Of a stretch of 64,000 nucleotides of DNA, positions 33,205 through 41,251 are shown piece after piece (within the stretch, counting starts at the first letter, position 1; each line of letters opens with the position of its first letter). The notes under the pieces were generated by a model. That model searched no databases, was not told the origin of the DNA, and saw nothing but the letters and a program-made list of their open reading frames with translations. A program made the position numbers and the translations under genes. The DNA comes from Rhodobacteraceae bacterium HTCC2083 (GTDB lineage: Bacteria > Pseudomonadota > Alphaproteobacteria > Rhodobacterales > Rhodobacteraceae): positions 314,017-378,016 of the forward strand of contig DS995276.1 of assembly GCA_000156115.1 (NCBI GenBank), in the 5' to 3' direction.

Positions 33205-34599
33205 TTAGTCCGTTTCTGCGCCACCGCTGTCGCTGTCGAGCTCTTTGATCAAGTCCGCGAGATTTGCAGTTGCGTCATTCTTGCGTGCTTCTACACCGAA
33301 TTCCTTGACCATAAGGTCCTGAACTTTCAGCATATTGAGCTGATAGGCATTCCAAGACATCTTACCGTCTTTGACAAAATTGCCATCCGCGTCGATGCCA
33401 GTGACGATACTCTCGTCCATCGTGACGGGGCTAAAGCCGATCAGACGGTTAAGACGCACAGCTGTTCCGCCAAGGTTTTCCTTGCCCGTTTGCAACGCCA
33501 TCGCAAAGCCTTTCAGCTCGCCCCAGTGCTTGCCATAGGCGCGGTAGAGATCCGCGTCGATGTTCTTTGTATCAGCGCGGAATTTCTCGATGTCTTTGTA
33601 AACGGAACCCGCGTATTTGAACGTCGCTTCGGCGATCACCTTTGTCCACTCGTCCTCGATTGTTTGCGCGTAGGCTACCAGTTGCGCGCGCTGCGCATCG
33701 CTCAAAGCTTCACCGTTTGCAGAGGAAATCAGCTTGCGTCCTTCAAGGAAGGCCGAGGTGATCGTTGGCAGATAATCTGTGCCACTCTTGTCGGCGTCAG
33801 CCGCGTAATATGCGCCACCAAAGGTCATTTCGGTCCTCAGATCGACCATGCCGTCACCGTTTGCGTCGCCCGCAGCAAGGTCCTTCTTCTTGCTGATGTT
33901 ATAGGCTTGGGTCGGTTCAAGCGTAAGCGCATGCGCAGGCGCGCCGAAGTAACCGAAGGCTTCGTCCCAGCTGTGCTCTTTGCCCGTGTAGGCCGCGCCG
34001 TCTTTATAGGGTTTGTTGTTTGGCTTGTTGTCCGCGCCAAGCTTCTCGTCGAGATAGTTATCAACAGCTTGGTTATACGCCATCGCGCCAAGGCCGAACT
34101 TCTGAATCAACTGGCCGTAGTCATAGCCATATTCCGCGTCGAAACCGCCAACGGACATGGAAGCGTGATGTATCAGGTGCTCCATAACTTCAACACCAGT
34201 CATGTTGCCAGGCCAGCCTGGAACCAAGCCTTTGTACGTCTTGCCCGAGATGTTTTTTCCTTTGGAAATCTCGTTCAGCATTGTTTGCTTAATCGGGAAG
34301 CCATCTTTAGAGTTGTGCGACAAGATCGCAAGATCCTCGTCAGATCCGGCAAAATACTTCATCATCGTCGCTTTTGTCTCTGCCGCATTGGCACCACCGT
34401 CAGCTTTGCCGGCCAAAGACTTGAGACTATCGAGCAAGATCGAACGCGCGACCTGACCTGTGTAGGACACAGAGTTTGTCCTATCACCGGAGTAGCTTTT
34501 ATCCGTGATCGGGAACGGGCCATATGTGTCGGCAGCGGCGGTACCTGCGCAGAATGCGAGGGCCAAAATGGAAGTGCTAAACTTGAGCGAGCGTTTCAT
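33205..34599 (-). CDS. DUF4856 secreted protein
   Basis: A 464-residue secreted protein. A signal peptide ends TAAA and the mature part shows the DUF4856 core KEHSWDEAFGYFGA. DANGDGMVDLRTEM resembles a calcium-binding EF-hand-like loop, and a conserved region MEHLIHHAS holds two His. DUF4856 proteins are related in gene context to imelysins and often lie with iron genes. A TGA-N9-TCA box is 69 bases upstream. The long plus-strand open frame across it is a shadow. Confidence 0.8.
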   Translation of the reverse strand: MKRSLKFSTSILALAFCAGTAAADTYGPFPITDKSYSGDRTNSVSYTGQVARSILLDSLKSLAGKADGGANAAETKATMMKYFAGSDEDLAILSHNSKDGFPIKQTMLNEISKGKNISGKTYKGLVPGWPGNMTGVEVMEHLIHHASMSVGGFDAEYGYDYGQLIQKFGLGAMAYNQAVDNYLDEKLGADNKPNNKPYKDGAAYTGKEHSWDEAFGYFGAPAHALTLEPTQAYNISKKKDLAAGDANGDGMVDLRTEMTFGGAYYAADADKSGTDYLPTITSAFLEGRKLISSANGEALSDAQRAQLVAYAQTIEDEWTKVIAEATFKYAGSVYKDIEKFRADTKNIDADLYRAYGKHWGELKGFAMALQTGKENLGGTAVRLNRLIGFSPVTMDESIVTGIDADGNFVKDGKMSWNAYQLNMLKVQDLMVKEFGVEARKNDATANLADLIKELDSDSGGAETD

Positions 34600-34667
34600 G
34601 ATCTCTCCTAGGAACTAATCTTGCCTGTTTTCATCAGGTTTTGGGGATGTGTTCATAAACACTTTTC

Positions 34668-34682
34668 TGACTTTATTTGTCA
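34668..34682. promoter_or_regulatory. Candidate iron box before DUF4856 gene
   Basis: TGACTTTATTTGTCA fits TGA-N9-TCA and sits 69-83 bases upstream of the DUF4856 start, in an AT-rich promoter region. Confidence 0.5.
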
Positions 34683-34812
34683 AGTTTCTTGATGTAACTT
34701 AACTTATTGAAATAAAATGGTTAAAAATATTTCTTACTATTTTAGTTTGAATTCACGCCGCTTAAACGGGCCTATGTGCGATCAGCTTCAAACCATCCAT
34801 TCCGCATAGGAA

Positions 34813-34840
34813 AGACCGGGCAAGTCCTCCTCGCCCGGCC
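34813..34840 (-). terminator. Terminator of the Fe-binding protein gene
   Basis: Inverted repeat GGCCGGGC...GCCCGGTC (minus strand) followed by TTTCC, 36 bases after the stop of the fbpA-type gene. Confidence 0.65.
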
Positions 34841-34875
34841 TGAGTATCGATGTCATAGATCGCTTGAAAGTCGCG

Positions 34876-35892
34876 TTAGTACCAACCAACCCTATTGAAA
34901 ATCTGCTGCGCTGTTGGGACATTCTTGGCCACCGCGCTCAAATCAACCGCGTCGGGGCGAAACAGGCCGAGGCGCGCGACAGAGGCGCTGAGACCGACAC
35001 CCGGCACCGAAGGGTATTCATCATTGCCACCGCTAAAGTACTGCTGCGCAGAATTGCTAGAAAGGTACTCAAGAAACTTGATCGCATTCTCGCGGTTCGG
35101 CGCATGCGCTGCGACGCCACCACCTGAGAGGTTCATATGCGCGCCCTCCGCATTTTGCGCAGGGAAAATCCAACCGATGTTTGCGACCTCTTCACTCGAC
35201 AGCCCTTGCACGTCTTTGCGCAAGGCACGCGCGAAGTAGTAAGTATTGGACACCGAAATATCGCATTCCCCCGACACCAAAGCACGAAGTTGATCCGTGT
35301 CCCCGCCCTGCGGTTCGCGGGCGAAGTTGATGACCATGCCTTCTGCCCACTCACCTGCTTTTTCTTCACCGTGGTTTTCGATGATCGCAGAGAGCAACGT
35401 TTGCGAATACACATTGGACGAGGAGCGGTGACAGACCATCCCTTGATACTTTGAATCCGCAAGACTGAGATAGTCGAGCGGCGGGTTGGCAACATCGTTC
35501 TTGTCATAGAAAATAATCCGTGCACGCTGCGAGAACCCGAACCATTGATTATCTGAATCTTGCAAGCTGCTCGGCACGCGCGCATCCAGAATGTCGCTTT
35601 CGATGGATTGCAGGACGCCAGCTTCTTTGGCACGTTCAAGGCGGGACGTATCCACCGTCAGGATAACATCCGCTGGCGAATTCTTACCCTCAATCTTGAG
35701 ACGCGCGATTAGTTCATCACCTTTACCCTCAATCCGGTTGACGGTGATGCCTGTGAGTTCTTCGAAGTCTGAATACAACCGCTCGTCAGTATCGTAATGG
35801 CGTGATGAATAGAGATTCACCTCTCCCTCAGCGTAGGTTCCCCCGCCGCATGCAACAGCCAGCGAAAGACAAGAGTGGAATAGAATTTTCAT
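34876..35892 (-). CDS. Periplasmic ferric-iron-binding protein (FbpA/FutA type)
   Basis: A 338-residue binding protein with a signal peptide and a start of the mature part EVNLYSSRHYDTDERLYSDF typical of Fe3+-binding proteins. The paired tyrosines NTYYFARAL are the conserved iron ligands, and the opening YSSRHYD supplies more. GDTDQLRALVSGECDISVS is a family segment. It would deliver Fe3+ to the two-domain permease at 29995-31623, which is unusually distant and on the other strand. Confidence 0.87.
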   Translation of the reverse strand: MKILFHSCLSLAVACGGGTYAEGEVNLYSSRHYDTDERLYSDFEELTGITVNRIEGKGDELIARLKIEGKNSPADVILTVDTSRLERAKEAGVLQSIESDILDARVPSSLQDSDNQWFGFSQRARIIFYDKNDVANPPLDYLSLADSKYQGMVCHRSSSNVYSQTLLSAIIENHGEEKAGEWAEGMVINFAREPQGGDTDQLRALVSGECDISVSNTYYFARALRKDVQGLSSEEVANIGWIFPAQNAEGAHMNLSGGGVAAHAPNRENAIKFLEYLSSNSAQQYFSGGNDEYPSVPGVGLSASVARLGLFRPDAVDLSAVAKNVPTAQQIFNRVGWY

Positions 35893-35940
35893 TGAGTTTC
35901 TCCGTTAAGTCAGCATTCAGACGATAAATCGCGACGTTGC

Positions 35941-35955
35941 TGAGCGTTTTTGTCA
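35941..35955. promoter_or_regulatory. Candidate iron box before Fe-binding protein gene
   Basis: TGAGCGTTTTTGTCA fits TGA-N9-TCA, extended to CTGA...TCAG, 49-63 bases upstream of the fbpA-type start. Confidence 0.5.
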
Positions 35956-36287
35956 GGATAATGGTGCGCTCGTCAAGTAACTAATGGCCACGGCCTTACA
36001 GTGAGTTAGAATTCATCTTTAATTTTGAATGTTGCTGGCCAAATCCTTAACGAACCCGAGTTTTACCACGTCAAAACGCAGACCCGTTCTGTTTGAGACT
36101 ACCGGATTATTGAGTTAACAATAGATTTACAGATGCTCTGCTTGTTAATTTTGGAGCCAAATAAAGACGGATAAGAGCAAGCGTATTCGCCTTCGGATGA
36201 GTTCAAACTGAAGTGGTCCTGCTTTTTAGGACAGCTTTGCAGTTCAGCTAGGATGTAATCTGTTTGGTTTTATGCCGCCTTTTGGGT
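35956..36287. other. Intergenic region, nothing recognised
   Basis: About 330 AT-rich bases between the Fe-binding protein promoter and an IS3 remnant. No gene or clear structure seen. Confidence 0.4.
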
Positions 36288-36487
36288 TCATTGTGTGTCA
36301 AAGAATACGTTGTCAGGTGATCGCTTATCGAGAGCGCTGTGAGGCCGCTCGGCGTTGTAAAAATTGATCCAGTCTTTGATGATGCGTTTTGCATGGAATC
36401 CGTCCTGCAGTTCATGCAGATAGACCGCCTCCTGCTTCAGGGACCGCCACAGCCGTTCAAGGAAGATGTTGTCGAGGGAGCGGCCAA
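36288..36487 (-). mobile_element. IS3-family transposase (OrfB) C-terminal fragment
   Basis: The minus strand encodes the end of an IS3-type integrase core: SLDNIFLERLWRSLKQEAVY, then HAKRIIKDWINFYNAERPHS and ALDKRSPDNVFFDTQ with a TGA at 36288. The last catalytic Glu lies in LKQEAVY. Upstream the match stops abruptly, so only about 65 codons remain. Confidence 0.78.
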
Positions 36488-36525
36488 TTCAGGAAACTTT
36501 ACTCTTTTGCAGCTACGCAGTCGCA

Positions 36526-36906
36526 TTACGCTTCTTCATATTTCTTGAGCCACAACCCTCTCAGCTCGGCTGAAATCAGCCGCTCTGCCAAAGCATCGGA
36601 AAAGAAATTTTCAATTAAAAGTTTATCATGCCACATATGATAGCTCGCGGCTTTTTCTTTAGAGAAAACAATTTGATCTAGGCTTTTGTCGCGATCAGCG
36701 TAAGCAGGATTGCGGTGGTCAACAAAACCGTTCGGTTTCTTCGGGGCACTCGCAAAGGTAAAAATGGCGTCTGCACCCTTATGGGCCTGTAACGCCAGTC
36801 GGTGTTTGGTCGCCTTACGTGCTATGAGGGTGTGAACGGTGCCACGCGTCTGGCGCGTGACCCAGGCGTACGCCAGATTGTCGGTGGCCATGCCGTTGAG
36901 AGGCAA
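36526..36906 (-). CDS. Possible Imm11/DUF1629-like protein
   Basis: A 126-residue soluble protein. The second half, with DQIVFSKEKAASYHMWHDKL followed by FSDALAERLISAELRGLWLK, resembles the end of Imm11 (DUF1629) immunity proteins, which often lie beside polymorphic toxins. The first 40 residues do not match anything I know and may come from a rearrangement next to the IS3 scrap. Its neighbour is a Hint-domain secreted protein, a domain also used in such toxins. Recognition is by pattern only. Confidence 0.4.
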   Translation of the reverse strand: MPLNGMATDNLAYAWVTRQTRGTVHTLIARKATKHRLALQAHKGADAIFTFASAPKKPNGFVDHRNPAYADRDKSLDQIVFSKEKAASYHMWHDKLLIENFFSDALAERLISAELRGLWLKKYEEA

Positions 36907-37046
36907 GCCGTGTTTTGCGACGTATATTCTTTAACAATTTATCTACAGACGCTTTGCTGCTTCCGGATTTCCTGTTCATCTTCACTACATAAAGTCTACG
37001 ATGAACCAGAAACCCTCCTTTACGAAAACATCAAACCTGTCCCACA

Positions 37047-37081
37047 AGCGCTTCTGTTAGACAACGTCAGACAGAAGCGCT
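37047..37081. repeat. Perfect 11-bp inverted repeat
   Basis: AGCGCTTCTGT and ACAGAAGCGCT flank a 13-base centre. No T-run follows on either strand. It lies 75 bases beyond the stop of the Hint gene and may act as a stem-loop terminator or protein site. Confidence 0.45.
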
Positions 37082-37156
37082 CTTGGATTAAGGTCGCGGC
37101 AAATACACGGGTTCACGGATTCATATCAGGAAACCACAGGTTTGCTGTGAAAACGA

Positions 37157-38269
37157 TTAGAGTTGCAGTAATGGTTGGTTGTTTTTTTTATGACGCGCCA
37201 CCAATGCCCTCGCCTGCTGTCCTCGCGGAATGGAGCGAGCGGGATAGCTGGCGGACAAAATCAGATCGGGGAAGAGCGCGTTGATCTCGGCAACCCCATC
37301 AGAACCTATGGCCTGCCGCGCCATAGGTCCGGTCATCAGGGACTCCGTTGGTGCCCCTTCTGCATAAATCACCTCATGGTTATCCAGCAACAAATGGAAG
37401 TACGTCACGGAAATCATGTCTTCTGCATAATCGACCCCCGGTAAACCTATCAGTTTCTTCGCAGGCATTAGAACCTCTTGTTCACCAACGATACGGCGCG
37501 CGATGTGGGAACTGATCAACATTCTATGTTGTTGCGATACAATGAGGTCGCGATGAGGCAAACCTTGTCCTAATGCGCCTGCCTTGATGCGTACGGGTAA
37601 AAAATCTCCCAGCGCTGTGCATGTAGTTGCGCCAATCCAACGGATTGTCTGCAACCCACGATCACGGGTCGGCAACTCATCACCTACGCGCAGGTCCTCC
37701 ACAGAAAGCGCACCATTTCTAGTGGCGATCAGAGCACCCGTCGTGAAGCATGTGACGAAATTGAACGTTTCGCGGGACCCCGTCATGCCGGAATAGTTGT
37801 TGCCAACCAAGCTATCGAGGCTAAGCGAACGGATGGCCCCAGCTTCTAGCGAGGCTTGGTCGGGGTTGGCAGAAAATTCCGGCGAAAGATAGGTATTACC
37901 TGCGCTATCCTGGAATACGACCGCCGTGATTGTGGCGGTCGTACCATCAATATAGGTAATAGTCGCGTTGTAAACCGCTGTGCCGTCAAAGACCTGATCT
38001 GGTCCTCCATTGATCGAAAACGCTTCGTTCAACGCGGAATTGTTCATGTCATAAGCACTGGTGTTTCCGCCGCCGAAGCCGGTTGAACCTGTGGAGAAGC
38101 TTTGGATATCGTTTACAAGCGAATCCCCCACGCCGCCAAATGTCTGCCCTACAAGTGAGGAAGCGTTCTCAGACTGAGTATTACCCTCTGTCGGGTCAAT
38201 ACTGGCAAAATTCCCCCAAGGAGATGACATTAAAAGTTGTCGGCATAAACTACTACCCTGTATCTTCAT
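37157..38269 (-). CDS. Secreted Hint-domain (Hedgehog/intein-type) protein
   Basis: A 370-residue protein. The first half is Gly/Ser/Asn-rich and beta-like (GTAVYNATITYIDGTTATIT). The second half is a Hint_2 domain: CFTTGALIATRNGALSVEDL with the nucleophilic Cys, GDELPTRDRGLQTIRWIGA, LPHRDLIVSQQHRMLI and VTYFHLLLDNHEVIYAEGAP. Such proteins are common in Rhodobacteraceae and thought to be exported by type I secretion. No Sec signal is visible. Self-processing at the Cys is possible but not shown for this subclass. A second, broken member is at 59820-60985. Confidence 0.8.
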   Translation of the reverse strand: MKIQGSSLCRQLLMSSPWGNFASIDPTEGNTQSENASSLVGQTFGGVGDSLVNDIQSFSTGSTGFGGGNTSAYDMNNSALNEAFSINGGPDQVFDGTAVYNATITYIDGTTATITAVVFQDSAGNTYLSPEFSANPDQASLEAGAIRSLSLDSLVGNNYSGMTGSRETFNFVTCFTTGALIATRNGALSVEDLRVGDELPTRDRGLQTIRWIGATTCTALGDFLPVRIKAGALGQGLPHRDLIVSQQHRMLISSHIARRIVGEQEVLMPAKKLIGLPGVDYAEDMISVTYFHLLLDNHEVIYAEGAPTESLMTGPMARQAIGSDGVAEINALFPDLILSASYPARSIPRGQQARALVARHKKNNQPLLQL

Positions 38270-38840
38270 GGTTTCCCATAATGTCTGAATTGATCTACCG
38301 AGCTTAGATGGTCAAAAACACAACCCTCGCTATGGCTCATTACACGCCAAAGGGTTAAGAAATTGGAAAAGAATGGCACCAAAGTTTGACAGTTTTGAGG
38401 CGCTTTAACGTGGATTGAGAATACTCGTCACGGTGATTGGATGCTGGTCAGAGCACCGACGCAAACCCTACATGGAAAGCCGAAATACGCCGTTTTTTCA
38501 TACCAATTGAGAGCTTTGAGGTCTTGGACACTTGGAACGTCATTGCGACGAAAGCAACCGGAAGTGATGATGGAGGAAATGCGATGACCGCCCTACCCTG
38601 TACCTAACAAGGGTCGCAGTTCACGTATCGCTCACACCGAAGAAAAATATGCGGGCGAGATCACGTGCTTGTCACAAGCCATGTTCATTTTTTCTCGCAG
38701 GCAGCGCAATCGCGTCACCATTTTAGATGACAAAATCGACGCAGATATGTGCCACAATGATGCAGTGGATGGTGTCTATCTTGGGTACTAGGACGAGACT
38801 GAACTTGACGCTTGGAAAACGTCATGAGCACCCATGATCT
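38270..38840. other. Decayed stretch with an acyl-CoA-dehydrogenase-like scrap
   Basis: On the plus strand near 38460-38580 a short frame reads FFIPIESFEVLDTWNVIATK followed by ATGSDD, recalling the LDTWNVxGLRGTGSxD signature of acyl-CoA dehydrogenase-type proteins. Further on, DDKIDADMCHNDAVDGVYLG is another broken frame. Stops and frame changes are frequent and no full gene remains. Confidence 0.35.
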
Positions 38841-40097
38841 TTAGGTCACCGCGCGGCGTTCTTTGAACTTGGGCTGATCCCACTCGCGCATCTCCATTAC
38901 GTCACGCAGGTGCGCGATTGAGTCCCAGATATCAATGTAGCGCACATAGGGTGATGCAAAGCCAAAGCGTAGAATGTCGGGCGCGCGGAAATCACCGATG
39001 ATACCGCGTGCGATAACAGCCTGCATGATCGCGTATCCTTCTTCATGGATCAGCGAGACCTGAGAGCCACGATGCTCAGCCTCTTTAGGGCTGGCAAGTT
39101 CAAAATTCATGCCGCCCAGTTCTTGCTCGACCAAGGCGATGAACAAATCCCCCAGCGCCATGTTCTTTTGACGCAACAGGTTCATATCGACGTCCTCAAA
39201 CACTTTCAGCGCAGTTTCTAGCGCAAGTGTGGCAAGTTGGGAGGCCGTGCCTGTCAACATCTGATCAATTGTTGGATGCGGCTTATACTCTTGGGTGAAC
39301 GCGAAAGGTTCAGCGTGGCCATGCCAACCACGAAGGGGCTGATCCATCGCTTCAAAATGCCGCCGTGCGACGAAGACAAACGCAGGCGCGCCGGGGCCGC
39401 CGTTGAGATATTTGTACCCACAACCAACTGCGAAATCGGCATTACAGTCGTTTAGCTGCACGGGCAGACATCCAGCAGAATGCGCTAAATCCCAGATCAC
39501 CAAGCCGCCAAGATCCTGCACTTTTTTGGTGATACCCTGCATGTCGTAAATGCGGCCAGTTTTATAGTGAACATGCGTCAACTGGACGATCGCAAGGTTG
39601 TCGCCAGCGGCGCTAATCGCCGCTTCGACTTCTTCGGGCATGACGCAGCGCAGCTCACAACCCATAAGGTCCGCAACCTCTTGGTTGATGTAGACATCCG
39701 TCGGGAAGTTGCCGATTTCAGACACTATGATCTTGCGATCCTTGCGCATACGCAAAGCGCCAACCAGCAGTTTAAACAAGTTCACAGAAATGGAATCGCA
39801 AACGATGACTTCGTCGTCATCCGCGCCCAAAATACGCGCAATCGCAGCGCCAGCGCGTTGCGGGGCAGGATACCAATCCGCATCGTTCCAACTGCGGATC
39901 AATCCTTGGCCCCATTCCTTTTTCACAGCGACTTCAAGACGCTCCATCACACCCAACGGCAGCGCACCAAGAGAGTTACCGTCTAGGTAAATATCGCCTT
40001 CCGGCAATTCGAAGCGCTCACGCAGATGGGCAATCGGATCAGCGCCATCCATTTTGATCGTGTCCTCGCGGGTAATTTTTCCTACGGGTGCGGTCAT
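38841..40097 (-). CDS. kynU: Kynureninase
   Basis: A 418-residue PLP enzyme of the aminotransferase class V fold. The opening YLDGNSLGALP and the PLP lysine site CGYKYLNGGPGAPAF are diagnostic for kynureninase, as are VIWDLAHSAG (PLP Asp) and RGWHGHAEPF. It cleaves kynurenine or 3-hydroxykynurenine to (hydroxy)anthranilate and alanine in tryptophan breakdown. No other kyn gene is in the window; an aldehyde dehydrogenase remnant follows upstream. Confidence 0.9.
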   Translation of the reverse strand: MTAPVGKITREDTIKMDGADPIAHLRERFELPEGDIYLDGNSLGALPLGVMERLEVAVKKEWGQGLIRSWNDADWYPAPQRAGAAIARILGADDDEVIVCDSISVNLFKLLVGALRMRKDRKIIVSEIGNFPTDVYINQEVADLMGCELRCVMPEEVEAAISAAGDNLAIVQLTHVHYKTGRIYDMQGITKKVQDLGGLVIWDLAHSAGCLPVQLNDCNADFAVGCGYKYLNGGPGAPAFVFVARRHFEAMDQPLRGWHGHAEPFAFTQEYKPHPTIDQMLTGTASQLATLALETALKVFEDVDMNLLRQKNMALGDLFIALVEQELGGMNFELASPKEAEHRGSQVSLIHEEGYAIMQAVIARGIIGDFRAPDILRFGFASPYVRYIDIWDSIAHLRDVMEMREWDQPKFKERRAVT

Positions 40098-40133
40098 TTT
40101 TCTATTCCTGATGTTCGATAATTTGCATTGGGC

Positions 40134-40243
40134 TTACACGATTTTAGCTGAATGCCATACGTTCTTGATGACCATATAGTTGTCCAAGCTTTCAGGGCCA
40201 CCTTCGCAGCCACGGCAACTGGATTTCACCCCGCCAAAGAGTG
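40134..40243 (-). pseudogene. Aldehyde dehydrogenase C-terminal remnant
   Basis: The minus strand reads TLFGGVKSSCRGCEGGPESL then DNYMVIKNVWHSAKIV and a TAA at 40134, matching the last 35 or so residues of an aldehyde dehydrogenase (usual FGGVKxSGxGxEGG). The rest of the gene is missing. Confidence 0.6.
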
Positions 40244-40354
40244 TTCACTAATTTCTCGTGAACTTAAGGATCCAATGACCTTAGAAAGCGTCACCCAACC
40301 CAAGAGAACGCCGACTGACCTGTGAAATTCAATCAAAAGCTATAAATTTCGTCG

Positions 40355-41069
40355 ATTATGCAAATGGACCCCAAACGCTTGCGGCGAGTCGTCGACAATC
40401 TGGTCAGCAACGCCATCAAGTTTACCGAATTTGGCTCTATTACTGTCAGCGCCGATTTCAAACAAACACCGCAAGGGAACGTGATCCGAATTGGCGTGCA
40501 AGATACCGGCCGTGGCATAGGTCAAGAGAAGCAACATAAGCCATTCCAAGAAATTGGTCGCGTAGAAGATACGCCGCACCTGCCGTTGAAGGCACTGGGT
40601 TGAAATACCTTTCATCCCGACCACACCGACAGAGCAGCCGCTCAACACAAGCCGCCCAAATTCTCCGAAGATCACCTCTATTGAACAGTCACCTCACGTA
40701 CTAATTGCTGACGACAATGAAATGAACCGTATCGTCATCACCTCGTCGCTAGAAATGCTTGGCTGCACAACAAAAAGTGCCGTCGAAGGCAATGACGCGT
40801 TCCGCCTGTTCGAGCAAGAAGATTTCGATTTGATCTTGATGGATAACTGCATGCCTGTTGCCAGCCGTCCAGCAGCAGCCAAACGCATACGCGCAACAGC
40901 GGCCCCAAAATGCTCTGTTCCAATCGTTGGTCTCACCACTTCCGAAGATCCGACCGAAAAAGAAGTCATGTTGGAAGCCGGGATGGATATCGTATACGTT
41001 AAACCGCTCGTCCAAGCAGTCCTACGATCCATTTTGCGCGAATATTTAAAATCGGCTTCACCGTTCTAA
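40355..41069 (+). pseudogene. Remnant of a hybrid histidine kinase
   Basis: A broken copy of a sensor kinase. The ATPase N box DNLVSNAIKFTEFG and G1 box DTGRGIGQE are present at 40370-40530, then frame is lost. From about 40695 a receiver domain follows: VLIADDNEMNRIV, phospho-acceptor LILMDNCMPV and switch Lys in VYVKPL, ending at 41069. The HisKA domain and most of the ATPase domain are absent. It lies just before an intact hybrid kinase with similar domains. Confidence 0.7.
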
Positions 41070-41251
41070 AGATAGCAGCCGATGGTCACCTGCACCTATT
41101 TTTGTAGCTTCCCCAACGTTATCAACACGGATACACATAACGAATGTGAATGCATGCGCTCTGAGTTTCTTTCATGCGGCCTCAGGCTACCATGCCTGCA
41201 ACTCGACAAAGAGGCTGGATCCTTAAAACAATTGTACTGGAAGCAACGCTG

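Noticed and set aside
33490-34611. 373-codon plus-strand open frame
   Set aside because: Antiparallel to the DUF4856 gene, which has a signal peptide, core motif, promoter box and terminator.
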